46,985 nucleotides of DNA from Planctomycetaceae bacterium (lineage in GTDB: Bacteria > Planctomycetota > Planctomycetia > Pirellulales > Pirellulaceae), in contig DUDC01000008.1 in the NCBI GenBank assembly GCA_012959465.1, positions 2,033 to 49,017 on the forward strand, read 5' to 3'. The notes below the pieces were generated by a model. It searched no databases, was not told where the DNA came from, and saw nothing but the letters and a program-made list of their open reading frames with translations. Shown here piece after piece: positions 25,343 to 33,898 of this stretch (position 1 is the first letter of the stretch; every line of letters begins with the position of its first letter). The translations under genes were made by a program, and so were the position numbers.

Positions 25343-26293
25343 TTGGACGGCAACAAGACATCGGGCGTACTCACGCTTGACGAACTGATCGCTTTTAATG
25401 ATGAGCTGATCGCTCTTCAGAACGCCGGGCTTCCACTGCCGGACGGACTGAGGGTGGCTGCTGATGTAAGGGGACGTGTTGGACGTTACTCGGCCGAAAT
25501 CGCCGAACGTCTCGAAGCGGGGGAATCACTGGAGTCTATTATCGCTGATGATTCACTCGGTTTTGGCACATTCTATCGCTCACTACTGAAAGTGGGTTTT
25601 CGCAGTGGCGATCTGGGGTGGGCGTTAGCAACTGCCGACCGAGTTCTCAACCGGCGGCGGCGTGCGCAAGAATCGTTGCAACTAGCGGTCATTTATGCCA
25701 GTGTCGTCTACGTTGTCGGCGCCGTGGGACTTTGCTTCCTCCTTTGGACAGCCATTCCCCCCCTTATCGTTCAATTTCAGGACATTCGTTCACAAGATCA
25801 CTTTGCTTTCCAGTTGATTACGGCGGCATACGCTTGTCGTTGGGGATTTGTCATCGGCTTTGTGTTGTTTGGTTTGATATCCATAGCTCGACACTTTTTG
25901 CAGCGGCCCAAACAGCGAACCAGTCGAATCGCTCGTTGGGAGAGCACGGCAGTTCAGAGCGAAGTACTTGCCCGATTACTGCAACGGAACGTTTCAGAGA
26001 GCGAGGCAGTGGAACTTGCTCAGACAATGGGCAATATCGCCGGTCGATCGGTCGAGCTGCCAAGGGTGATCGCGACCGTGTTAGAGCATCATCGCGAAGA
26101 TTCCGATCTGCCGCACCGATTGCAGACAGTGACTCGTGTCTACCGTGAAAAAGCCGATGTTTATTCGGTTGCCAAAGCCGGTTCTCCGATGCTTATCAGT
26201 GCCGCGGTAGGTGGCTGTCTCGCCGCATCCTACGTCCTGTTGGTCTTCGTTCCCTGGTACAAGTTACTCACTGAATTGGCTCGCGCCATTTGA
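25343..26293 (+). CDS. gspF: GspF-like inner-membrane platform protein 1
   Basis: First of three consecutive GspF/PilC-family proteins, which form the membrane platform that couples the ATPase to the growing pseudopilus. 316 residues from TTG 25343, with GAGGTGG about 8 nt upstream. It begins at the first GspF cytoplasmic helical domain (ELIAFNDELIALQNAGLPLPDGL) and lacks the usual N-terminal segment before it. Hydrophobic segments lie near 118-140, 158-180 and 283-305. A second domain copy (about 200-275) is present but degenerate. It is 165 bp from gspE. Confidence 0.85.
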   Translation: MDGNKTSGVLTLDELIAFNDELIALQNAGLPLPDGLRVAADVRGRVGRYSAEIAERLEAGESLESIIADDSLGFGTFYRSLLKVGFRSGDLGWALATADRVLNRRRRAQESLQLAVIYASVVYVVGAVGLCFLLWTAIPPLIVQFQDIRSQDHFAFQLITAAYACRWGFVIGFVLFGLISIARHFLQRPKQRTSRIARWESTAVQSEVLARLLQRNVSESEAVELAQTMGNIAGRSVELPRVIATVLEHHREDSDLPHRLQTVTRVYREKADVYSVAKAGSPMLISAAVGGCLAASYVLLVFVPWYKLLTELARAI

Positions 26294-26314
26294 TCTTGGA
26301 TTAGTCAAACATCG

Positions 26315-27502
26315 ATGCCCCGATTCAAATACGAAGCGATTGACGTACACGGAAAACGATACCTTGGGGAGATGGTCACTCCAACGGAATCCGCGTTGCG
26401 TCGGACGCTGTCGGAACAACACCTGCAACTCGTTGCGTTTCATGCGATCGATCGAACCTCCGACTCGCCGGCGCGATTGACGCGTCGGGAAGCGGAAGAA
26501 CTACTCCGTGAGGTCGCGGCGTTGACGGCAGTTGGCGACTCGCTTGTCGTCGGACTCGTTACCGCGGCCGACGAGTCGGAGTCGCGGCGTACCGCGCGAG
26601 TCATGCGGCTCATGGCATCCTATTTGGCTCGCGGAAACTCGCTCGCAGACGCGGTGGAACATATCGGTGATAGTTTGCCGGATGAACTGAAGGCGGTGAT
26701 GGCTTCGGCCACCCAGACCGACCAGATTTCGGAAGCGCTGGTGGAGTTAATGGCCATCCAGGTGAGTCATCGAGAGTCGTGGCGACGACTGCTCATTGAC
26801 ATTGCCTATCCAATTTTAGTGTTGTGTACCGCGGTGCTGATCTTCACATCGATTGTTTTCTTCGTCGTTCCGCCGTTCAAGGAGATATTCAACGACTTTG
26901 CGATTAGTTTGCCGGCGACGACGGAGGTGCTATTTTGGTGGCACGATTCCGGCATCTGGTATCTGTTGGCTTCCAGCCTGTTGGCGATGGGCTTGGTGGT
27001 GACGATTCCGCTAGTGGTGGGACCGGCAACCACGAGGCGGTTGCTGCAAACGATGCCAATCGTCGGTCCAATTGTGGCATGGTCGAACGCCGCTCGATGG
27101 ACACGATCTTTGTCAGTCTTGATCCAATACAAGGTCCCATTACACGAGGCACTCGCATTGACGGCGCGTGGTCAGGTGGATGCAAACCTTGCAGAATTCT
27201 CTTACCTGGCAGCTGCGCGAGTTCAGTCCGGCGACGACCTGACCCAGATCATCCGCGGCTCTCAAGCTGTGCCGCAAGTCATCGCTCCGTTCACACAGTG
27301 GGGAGCTCAACAAAATGACTTGGCGGCCGGCCTTCGAGAAGTGTCAACAGTGCTGGCTGAGCAGGCGAAGATTCGTGCAAGTGGCTTCCAAATGATGGTT
27401 GCACCGGTTGCTTTTTATCTCATCCTGTTCGTCGCATCCATCACCATCGGTGGACTCATGCTTCCGATGTTTTCGTTACTCTCTGGCCTTGGTGGATGGT
27501 AG
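26315..27502 (+). CDS. gspF: GspF-like inner-membrane platform protein 2 (full length)
   Basis: The most canonical GspF of the three. The N terminus MPRFKYEAIDVHGKRYLGEM is the standard PilC/GspF opening. Two copies of the helical domain (about 60-160 and 265-345) alternate with membrane segments near 165-190, 215-240 and 368-392. 395 residues, the family norm. The conserved VPPFKEIFNDF after the first membrane segment is typical. ATG 26315 is 21 bp after the previous stop and its own stop is 9 bp before the next gene, so these are one transcript. Confidence 0.9.
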   Translation: MPRFKYEAIDVHGKRYLGEMVTPTESALRRTLSEQHLQLVAFHAIDRTSDSPARLTRREAEELLREVAALTAVGDSLVVGLVTAADESESRRTARVMRLMASYLARGNSLADAVEHIGDSLPDELKAVMASATQTDQISEALVELMAIQVSHRESWRRLLIDIAYPILVLCTAVLIFTSIVFFVVPPFKEIFNDFAISLPATTEVLFWWHDSGIWYLLASSLLAMGLVVTIPLVVGPATTRRLLQTMPIVGPIVAWSNAARWTRSLSVLIQYKVPLHEALALTARGQVDANLAEFSYLAAARVQSGDDLTQIIRGSQAVPQVIAPFTQWGAQQNDLAAGLREVSTVLAEQAKIRASGFQMMVAPVAFYLILFVASITIGGLMLPMFSLLSGLGGW

Positions 27503-27511
27503 GAGAGAAAC

Positions 27512-28789
27512 ATGGTTCATGTATTGCCGACCACACTGCTCGTCGCGACAGGAATGTTCGTATTTGGATTTGGGTTGTTATGGGCGACGGGGTTTGTTTT
27601 TGCCGGACAACGAGGCAGGGACTATGCGTCAACGGCGTTTCTTCTGAGGGCGGCCGGCGCCGTGATCATGATTCTGGCCGGGTCATGCTATTTAGGGGCA
27701 TCGTTGGGCTGGGGTGCGATTCTCTGCGTACTCATGGCACCGTTCATTGTTGTCATCATGTGGCTCCGCGCTCTATCCCATCAACGGCGATGCCTGCTTC
27801 AGATCACGGCCCGCGCCGCAACTCTCGGAATTTCGGCCACTGAGATCTTGGAAGCGTATCGTATCGACCAGTCCAATCAGTGGTCGCGAAGTTGCACCGT
27901 CTTACTGCATCACTTACGCCGTGGGTTCGGGTTGGGCGAATCCATTGGGCGTACGTTTTGGTTTATGCCAACTGATGCCCACGTCGCGACGCGCTGCCTA
28001 TTGCACACCGACGACATGGGTGAGTTGCTTTCCGAGAGTCTGGCCCCAGAGGACCCCTTACACCAAGCCTTGCGACGAATGGCGGAAATAGTACTCTACC
28101 TGGGGTGTGTCTTGGCAGTTTTGATGCTAATCATCTCAGGTATGATCGTGTTCATCGTGCCTCAGTTTCGGATGGTGTTTGACGACTTCTCGATCGAGCT
28201 GCCGGCGTTGTCGAAGTTTGCCTTCGAGATCGTGCCACCCATCTTCCTTGTGATGTCCGGTCCCATCATGTTGTGCCTATCCGCCATCATCTTGTGGGGA
28301 ATCTGCCTGTACTTCGACGTCATTCCGTCATCAGTCCCCGTCATTGACCGTCTTAGCAATCGATTGAATGTCTCGCGACTGTTGGCAATCTTAGGTCGTG
28401 ATATTCGGCGTGGCGAAGATATTACCACGACGCTCGACCGTCTTGGCCGGTTCTACCCGCACCGTTACTTCGCCCGCAAGGTCGCTCGAGTTGCCAATCT
28501 AGTCTGCGGTGGCATGGTATGGATCGACGCCTTGAGTAAAGAGAAACTGTTGGCCACATCGGAGGCAACCGCCTTGAGATCAGCAGAGAAAGCCGGCAAT
28601 CTTGACTGGGCGTTAACAGCCATTTCTGAATCCATTCGTCGCAAGGTTGTCCGGAGGATGCACCGCATGCTGGGTCTGCTGGGCCCGTTGTCCATTGTCG
28701 TGCTGGCCTCCATTATTGGATTATTTGTCATAGGCTTTATGGAGCCACTCATCGAGTTGATATACCAGTTGCCGAGAGTTTCGGAATGA
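27512..28789 (+). CDS. gspF: GspF-like inner-membrane platform protein 3
   Basis: Third GspF-family protein, 425 residues. It differs from the other two by an N-terminal region with extra hydrophobic segments (about 8-32, 46-68 and 69-88) in place of the standard KYEA opening. After this come the helical domain, a membrane segment near 194-217 with VPQFRMVFDDF, which is the family's post-membrane motif, a second membrane segment near 240-270, and a C-terminal domain ending with a membrane helix near 385-410. Its TGA overlaps the next ATG (ATGA), implying translational coupling. Confidence 0.85.
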   Translation: MVHVLPTTLLVATGMFVFGFGLLWATGFVFAGQRGRDYASTAFLLRAAGAVIMILAGSCYLGASLGWGAILCVLMAPFIVVIMWLRALSHQRRCLLQITARAATLGISATEILEAYRIDQSNQWSRSCTVLLHHLRRGFGLGESIGRTFWFMPTDAHVATRCLLHTDDMGELLSESLAPEDPLHQALRRMAEIVLYLGCVLAVLMLIISGMIVFIVPQFRMVFDDFSIELPALSKFAFEIVPPIFLVMSGPIMLCLSAIILWGICLYFDVIPSSVPVIDRLSNRLNVSRLLAILGRDIRRGEDITTTLDRLGRFYPHRYFARKVARVANLVCGGMVWIDALSKEKLLATSEATALRSAEKAGNLDWALTAISESIRRKVVRRMHRMLGLLGPLSIVVLASIIGLFVIGFMEPLIELIYQLPRVSE

Positions 28790-29220
28790 ATGACAAAATG
28801 CTGATGCATCGACAGCCAGGCCGACGCCCGCGACGCGGCTCCCTGATGATGGAGGCTGCCTTTGCAGTCGCAATTCTCCTCGTAGGCCTATCTTCGTTGG
28901 CACAGTGGAACTCAAGCATTCAGAGGTTTGCGCGACAAATGCAGAATCGCGAGTCCGCCCTGTTGCTTTGCTCGAATGTGATCGCGATTGTGACTGCCAT
29001 CGACTACACGAAACTTGACGAGTTCATCGTCAATGATCGAGTGCTCGCCCAGTCCGGCGTAGACGTTTCCAGACTATCGGATGTCGAAGTCACGGTAGAT
29101 GTTCGAGAAATTGACGGTGGGAAGCGATTGGTGGCGAGAGTGTCGTGGTCCAGTGGTTCGGATCGTCCCATGAACGTTGCGCTAACACGTTGGCGGTATC
29201 CGATTAGGGAGACGCAATAA
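28786..29220 (+). CDS. Minor pseudopilin-like protein (GspI-like)
   Basis: 144 residues with a type IV prepilin-like N terminus: a basic leader (MNDKMLMHRQPGRRPRRG), a cleavage site after Gly18, then SLMMEAAFAVAILLVGL. Glu23 is at +5, as in true pilins, although Phe at +1 is replaced by Ser. The rest is a short soluble domain with alternating beta-like residues. It overlaps the third gspF by 4 bp (ATGA) and the next gene by 1 bp (TAATG). The position and form suggest GspI/PulI, but similarity is too low to be sure. Confidence 0.75.
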   Translation: MNDKMLMHRQPGRRPRRGSLMMEAAFAVAILLVGLSSLAQWNSSIQRFARQMQNRESALLLCSNVIAIVTAIDYTKLDEFIVNDRVLAQSGVDVSRLSDVEVTVDVREIDGGKRLVARVSWSSGSDRPMNVALTRWRYPIRETQ

Positions 29221-29819
29221 TGGAGCGCCAACTGCATTTCAGGCGGCCCAATCGGGCGCGTCGCAAATCCGCCGGTCGCCTCGGTTTCACGCTCATCGAA
29301 ATCTTGGCTTACTTGCCGCTGTTTGTCGGTTTGATGTCGGTAACGGCTCAGTTGATCTACCGAACCAGTCAACAACAACGACATGTCATCGACGAGACGG
29401 AAATTCGAGCCAATATCGACCGGATGGCCGGGGATCTACGCAGCGACGTGCGGGATGCTATCGAACTGGTGGTGGACGTAGCAACGCCAACACGGCTGAT
29501 TATCACGGCGCCGCAGAGTCTGCGCGTGGTCTATGAACAGGATGGAAACCGCGTCGTGAGAAAAGTGTTGACGGAGAATGGAACGACACCTCTACAGTTG
29601 GAGACGTACGATTTTCGTCGCGAGCAAGTCCAAGTTTTATGGACAATCGATCGGCCCGTTGTTACGCTCCGAGTGCAGCGACAGCTTGAGCTCTCCGCTT
29701 TCCCCGGTCCAGTCGTTACGATAAATGCGACGATGAGATCGCAGTCGTCGAACAGCAAACCATCCAGCGAATCCGAAGATGCCGAGTCCGATAATTTGAG
29801 TTCGGAGGAGGTGAAATAA
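29220..29819 (+). CDS. Prepilin-type pseudopilin (GspJ-like)
   Basis: 199 residues with a classical prepilin signal: 22-residue basic leader, cleavage after Gly22, and FTLIEILAYLPLFVGLMSV with Glu at +5. The hydrophobic helix is followed by a GspJ-like region (RANIDRMAGDLRSDVRDAI) and beta-strand-rich sequence. The C-terminal 35 residues are Ser/Glu-rich and probably disordered. ATG 29220 overlaps the previous TAA by one base and the stop overlaps the next ATG in the same way. Confidence 0.85.
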   Translation: MERQLHFRRPNRARRKSAGRLGFTLIEILAYLPLFVGLMSVTAQLIYRTSQQQRHVIDETEIRANIDRMAGDLRSDVRDAIELVVDVATPTRLIITAPQSLRVVYEQDGNRVVRKVLTENGTTPLQLETYDFRREQVQVLWTIDRPVVTLRVQRQLELSAFPGPVVTINATMRSQSSNSKPSSESEDAESDNLSSEEVK

Positions 29820-30226
29820 TGAAAAAACGGATAGCTCATTCGCGGAATCAACGACGGGGCGCGATCATCGTGCTTGTCTTGGTCGGCGTGACGATTGCCG
29901 CATTGACTAGTCTGGCAATGACCCGTCGCCAAATCACTCGCTTTCGTTTTCAGCGGCAAGTCGAACGTGATAGACAGGCTGAACTGCTGATGGAGTCGAT
30001 TCGGGACCGTGTCGCGTGGCGGCTGCTGTCGGACGACAACTATACGGGCGAAATGGTCGTTTGGCAGCCGGCCGACTCCGGTATGAACGAACCGGCGGAG
30101 CTTGTTGTCAACGTTGAAACGACCGAGGGAGAGTGGTCGGTAGAAGTTGTTGTTCAATACGGTGTTGAGGATCCTCATCTAGCTCGTCGTCGTTTGGATT
30201 GGGTGATAACGCGGCCACAGGACTAG
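29819..30226 (+). CDS. Pseudopilin-like protein (PilX/GspK-like N terminus)
   Basis: 135 residues: a basic leader, then RRGAIIVLVLVGVTIAALTSLAM, a membrane helix following Gly14. No Glu at +5, as in the GspK/PilX branch, which caps pseudopilus tips. The usual large GspK domain is absent; the soluble part is only about 95 residues, charged and beta-rich. It overlaps the gene before it by one base and precedes the DUF1559 gene by about 50 bp. Its role in the cluster is inferred from position and N terminus. Confidence 0.65.
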   Translation: MKKRIAHSRNQRRGAIIVLVLVGVTIAALTSLAMTRRQITRFRFQRQVERDRQAELLMESIRDRVAWRLLSDDNYTGEMVVWQPADSGMNEPAELVVNVETTEGEWSVEVVVQYGVEDPHLARRRLDWVITRPQD

Positions 30227-30274
30227 AGCATTGATAATTGGAGTTTTGACGTGAAGACTCATTGGAGACCAGAA

Positions 30275-31384
30275 ATGAACTGTAGCATTGCTCAAGAACA
30301 TCACTTTTCCACATCCCGCCGGCGACGCGCGTTCACATTGGTCGAGTTATTGGTGGTGATTGCCATCATCGGCGTACTCGTTTCCCTGCTGCTCCCAGCG
30401 GTTCAAGCAGCTCGTGAAGCGGCGCGACGGCTGAGCTGTTCGAACAACCTCGCCCAGTTGATCATTGCCGTTCAAAACTACGAGATGGCGCAAACGACCT
30501 TCCCGATTGGCACCGTAAATGCGGCCGGGCCGATATTACACACCGCCCAGGGGTACCACCACAATTGGCTGACCGCCACGCTGCCCTATTGGGAACAATA
30601 CAATGCGGCTCGTGCGGTCGATTATACGGTCGGTGTCTACCACAAGAACAACGCCGAAGTGCGGTCGCTTCATTTGCAGGGACTGGAGTGCCCAAGCGAT
30701 AATCTGAACTTTGTAGCTCGGTCAAATTATGTGGGGATGCACCATCACACGTCTGCACCGATCGATACTTGGAATTCGGGTACCTTTGTGCTGAACCGGG
30801 CCAATCGAGTGCTCGATATTCGTGATGGCCTGTCACAAACGCTATTCATATCGGAGAAGCGTATTGTTGGTGGTGACCCGTATGCTGACCTGGGTTGGAT
30901 GTCTGGTACACGGGCAACTCTCCGCAACATGAGTGAGTTGAACCGCCCTTTAGGGAGATTGGTCGCTGCGCCGCCACCAGCTGCACAACTACCCGGTCTC
31001 GACCTGCCCGTCTCGCCAAGCTCCATTGGGCCAGGTGGAATCGTTGAGGCCGAAGGAGAATCCTCACCTGGTGGCGTTGAAGGCGCGATTGGGGCGGTGG
31101 CAGATGCGGCGGCCCGAAACGGCGCCGGGCAAGAGAGTAAACCTGAAGGCAGCGACATTGACAACCAAGACCCCTTGGCTGACAAGACGGCAAGGCCGTT
31201 TGTCGACCCGGCCATTTTGGCCAAGGCGACACCTGTGGGTGGACTGTCAAGCAACCATCGAGGCGGTGTCAACGCAGCATTCGGCGATGGAGCTATTCGC
31301 TTTTTATCGGAATCCACGGATACCTTGACGCTGCAGCAGCTCGTTCATCGCGCCGACGGAAGGCTGCTACGAAAACGTTTTTAA
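30275..31384 (+). CDS. DUF1559 prepilin with H-X9-DG signature
   Basis: Pilin-like protein of the DUF1559 family that is greatly expanded in planctomycetes. ATG 30275 has GGAG 7 nt upstream; GTG 30251 also has GGAG 7 nt upstream and would add 8 residues. Of 369 residues, the prepilin site is Ala19/Phe20 with [20 protein letters not shown], Ala replacing the usual Gly. The helix runs into [18 protein letters not shown], the DUF1559 signature. The C-terminal H-X9-DG motif starts at His328. Between body and motif is a 90-residue Pro/Gly/Ala-rich insertion. It ends the pseudopilus cluster and could be its major subunit. Confidence 0.9.
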   Translation: MNCSIAQEHHFSTSRRRRAFTLVELLVVIAIIGVLVSLLLPAVQAAREAARRLSCSNNLAQLIIAVQNYEMAQTTFPIGTVNAAGPILHTAQGYHHNWLTATLPYWEQYNAARAVDYTVGVYHKNNAEVRSLHLQGLECPSDNLNFVARSNYVGMHHHTSAPIDTWNSGTFVLNRANRVLDIRDGLSQTLFISEKRIVGGDPYADLGWMSGTRATLRNMSELNRPLGRLVAAPPPAAQLPGLDLPVSPSSIGPGGIVEAEGESSPGGVEGAIGAVADAAARNGAGQESKPEGSDIDNQDPLADKTARPFVDPAILAKATPVGGLSSNHRGGVNAAFGDGAIRFLSESTDTLTLQQLVHRADGRLLRKRF

Positions 31385-31556
31385 TTGGGCCATTTGACCC
31401 GACACAAAAAGCGTAATCCACATTCTGCCGTCGTTCGCCAGACTTCTGTTCTCTGTCGCGACACTTACCAACACTGAGAAAAAACACGCCACTTCTCTGC
31501 TGTGCGCCGTTCTATGAACACGATGACACTGTGTTGCAAAAGAGGGTGTTGAAATA

Positions 31557-31665
31557 GAGCCGCCGGCTCCACCAGTGCCCTAGCTTTGGCTAGGCAACGG
31601 TTCTCGTGATTGGCAAGAACCTGAGGCTAGCGCCTTCGGCTCAAAAAACACTGGCAAAGCCAGTG
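31557..31665. repeat. Array of four short hairpins
   Basis: GAGCC/GGCTC (31557-31569), CCTAGC/GCTAGG (31579-31594), GGTTCT/AGAACC (31599-31621) and CACTGGC-AAA-GCCAGTG (31649-31665, a perfect 7-bp stem). They lie head to tail between the pseudopilus cluster and btaA, and could act as a transcript-end stabiliser. Confidence 0.75.
31619..31644 (+). repeat. REP-like repeat, copy B
   Basis: 26 nt starting ACCTGAGGCTAGCGCC and ending TTCGGCTCAA. Matches copy A (16393-16418, opposite strand) and copy C (43127-43152). Overlaps the hairpin array. Confidence 0.75.
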
Positions 31666-31829
31666 CCACACATTAAATCAACCCGAGCAGCATCATGGGG
31701 CGCTGGCCCTCAAACGCCCAAACCTCCCACCTATTTACCCTGCCTTGCCAAGGCTTCCGTTCGACCGCCTGGACCGTTACACTAATATGTTTTCCCTGAA
31801 GCCATTAATGCACCAGAGAGTGAACGAAT

Positions 31830-33014
31830 ATGTCAGCGATGGATTGGGTAAGTGGACGAGTGTTCCAATTCGTGCACGGTAACAATCTGGTCTACAACAC
31901 GTGTTGGGAGGATCCTCGCCTTGACCGTGTGGCCTTGGAGCTAGGTCCGAAAGACAACGTGATGGTGATCACGTCGGCTGGCTGTAACGCTTTGGATTAT
32001 GCGTTGTGTTCTCCGAACCACGTTTACGCGGTGGATATGAACCCTCGCCAGAACGCTCTTCTGGACTTAAAGCTAGCCGGCATCCAACATCTGGAATACG
32101 AAGACTTCTTCAAGATGTTTGGCCACGGTCGTCTTCAGGGTGTCGACCGGATCTACCAACAGAAGTTACGGCGTCACATTCAACCGTGGTCGCAAGAATT
32201 CTGGGACAAGCGAATCAAGTTCTTCGACAGTCGGCGACCTTTCTATTACCGCGGTACAACAGGTATGTTTGCCCGTTGGATTCGTGTTTATACCGATCGA
32301 GTGGCGAAGGTTCGCGATGAGATCGAAGGCATGCTCTGCGCTACTTCGCTTGACGAACAGCGCAGTTTCTACGAAAAGTTGCACGATCGATTTTGGTCGC
32401 GGAAGTTGAAGTTTCTGATGAACCGTGACACGACTCTCTCGGTGCTGGGCGTTCCCAAGGCGCAGCGACGGCAGATTGAGACTCAGTACGAAGGCGGTCT
32501 ACTCAAGTTCATCAAGGACTGCGTCGACACGGTATTTGGCGGACTTCCCTTAAACGACAATTACTTCTGGCGAGTTTACCTGACCGGCAGTTATACACAC
32601 GATTGTTGTCCCGAGTATCTCAAACCGGACAATTTTCAACTGCTCAAAGACTCGCACGCCCAGAAGATCAGCACCCATACAGATTCTGTGCAGGGATTCC
32701 TTGAGAAGCACGATGCCCCGATCTCTCGATTCGTGTTGCTGGATCACATGGATTGGTTATCAGGCCGGTTCTTTTCACTACTAGAGTTGGAATGGAAGGC
32801 CATTTTGGAGCGGGCATCGGGGATGGCTCGAATCCTTTGGCGAAGTGGTGGGCTTCGGACGGATTTCATTGACAGAATTCAAGTCACGGTGGACGGGCAG
32901 CGTCGAGAGCTCGCCGAGATGTTGACATACAATGAGACGCTAGCCGAAGAGCTGCACGAAAAGGACCGTGTACATACTTACGGTAGTTTCTATATCGCCG
33001 ACTTGGCCGTTTGA
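31830..33014 (+). CDS. btaA: BtaA: 3-amino-3-carboxypropyl transferase for betaine lipid
   Basis: DUF3419 protein; BtaA moves the aminocarboxypropyl group of S-adenosylmethionine to diacylglycerol, giving diacylglyceryl homoserine, the precursor of the betaine lipid DGTS. The 394 residues begin GRVFQFVHGNNLVYNTCWEDP, the family opening, followed by MVITSAGCNALDYALCSPNHVYAVDMNPRQNALLDLK, a SAM-binding fold. The late motif FVLLDHMDWLSGRF is also conserved. Start ATG 31830. A BtaB-type methyltransferase follows 67 bp downstream, which strongly supports the assignment. DGTS replaces phospholipid when phosphate is scarce; no Pho-box-like site was seen upstream. Confidence 0.9.
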   Translation: MSAMDWVSGRVFQFVHGNNLVYNTCWEDPRLDRVALELGPKDNVMVITSAGCNALDYALCSPNHVYAVDMNPRQNALLDLKLAGIQHLEYEDFFKMFGHGRLQGVDRIYQQKLRRHIQPWSQEFWDKRIKFFDSRRPFYYRGTTGMFARWIRVYTDRVAKVRDEIEGMLCATSLDEQRSFYEKLHDRFWSRKLKFLMNRDTTLSVLGVPKAQRRQIETQYEGGLLKFIKDCVDTVFGGLPLNDNYFWRVYLTGSYTHDCCPEYLKPDNFQLLKDSHAQKISTHTDSVQGFLEKHDAPISRFVLLDHMDWLSGRFFSLLELEWKAILERASGMARILWRSGGLRTDFIDRIQVTVDGQRRELAEMLTYNETLAEELHEKDRVHTYGSFYIADLAV

Positions 33015-33081
33015 GACGAATACGGTGCTCAACATTTGTTCGGTCCCTATTCGTTCCGCCACCACTAGATAGGTCACTTTG

Positions 33082-33813
33082 ATGGGCTTGTTGTCCGATC
33101 TGAAAATTCTCTACCACATGACCATGAAGCCGATTCGTGGCCGAGACCACGCGGCGCGGCTGGAGAGTTTCTACGCTGGACAGGCCGACGCATACGATGA
33201 TTTCCGCAAACGACTGCTCAAAGGCCGTGAAGAACTCTGGAACACGATTCCCTTTCCGGATCAAGGTCGCTGGATTGACATGGGCGGCGGAACCGGTGCA
33301 AATATCGATTTTTTTGGCGACCGTATCAAACAACTTAGTGAAGTACAGATTGTCGACCTCTCTCCGTCGCTACTCGGCGTTGCCCGAAAGCGGATTGAGG
33401 AGCGGCAATGGTCGAACGTGACGGCCGTCGAAGCCGACGCAACCACCTATCGGCCCAAAGGGGATGGCGTCGATGTGGTCACATTTTCCTACTCACTCAC
33501 GATGATTCCCGATTGGTTCGCCGCGATTGACAACGCTTTGGCCATGTTGAAACCTGGTGGCGTGATCGGCATCGTCGATTTCTACGTCTCAAGGAAACAC
33601 CCTCCGGACGGCCTCAAGCGACATCGCTGGTTTACGCGTTCGTTTTGGCCGATCTGGTTTGCCTATGACAACGTCTTCCCAACCAGAGATCACGTACCGT
33701 TCCTTCATCGAAAATTCGAACCGCTCTCTTTTGAAGAATGTCGCGCAAAGGTGCCGTACATGCCGTTCTTGCGGACGCCCTACTATCAGTTCGTTGGCAA
33801 GAAATCCACGTAG
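33082..33813 (+). CDS. btaB: BtaB-like N-methyltransferase for betaine lipid
   Basis: Class I SAM methyltransferase of 243 residues that would methylate the amino group of diacylglyceryl homoserine three times to give DGTS. Motif I is WIDMGGGTGANIDFF near residue 66, motif II IVDLSPSLL, and later VVTFSYSLTMIPDWF and LKPGGVIGIVDFYVS. The PDWFAAIDNA stretch and the KRHRWFTRSFWPIWFAYDNVF region resemble BtaB domains. ATG 33082 is preferred to the TTG one codon earlier, with AGG 8 nt upstream. Assignment leans on its place directly after btaA; other methyltransferases share the fold. Confidence 0.82.
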   Translation: MGLLSDLKILYHMTMKPIRGRDHAARLESFYAGQADAYDDFRKRLLKGREELWNTIPFPDQGRWIDMGGGTGANIDFFGDRIKQLSEVQIVDLSPSLLGVARKRIEERQWSNVTAVEADATTYRPKGDGVDVVTFSYSLTMIPDWFAAIDNALAMLKPGGVIGIVDFYVSRKHPPDGLKRHRWFTRSFWPIWFAYDNVFPTRDHVPFLHRKFEPLSFEECRAKVPYMPFLRTPYYQFVGKKST

Positions 33814-33898
33814 GAGTGAAGAATCGCACGGACCCTTCTTCATTGGCAGCTAACCCTAAAAACAGCTGTTCCGTGTCAACCCATTCACGATTAATCAC

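Larger units (their letters stand above)
31385..31829. other. 445-bp intergenic region with hairpins and a REP-like repeat
   Basis: No gene seen. It contains a chain of short inverted repeats between 31557 and 31665, including the REP-like copy B at 31619-31644, then plain sequence up to the btaA start. A promoter for btaA should lie in 31740-31825 but no hexamer pair stands out. Confidence 0.6.

Noticed and set aside
23927-31384. Reading the pseudopilus cluster as a natural competence (com) operon
   Set aside because: No ComEA/ComEC-like DNA-uptake gene is here, and the DUF1559 prepilin and three GspF proteins do not match known com operons.
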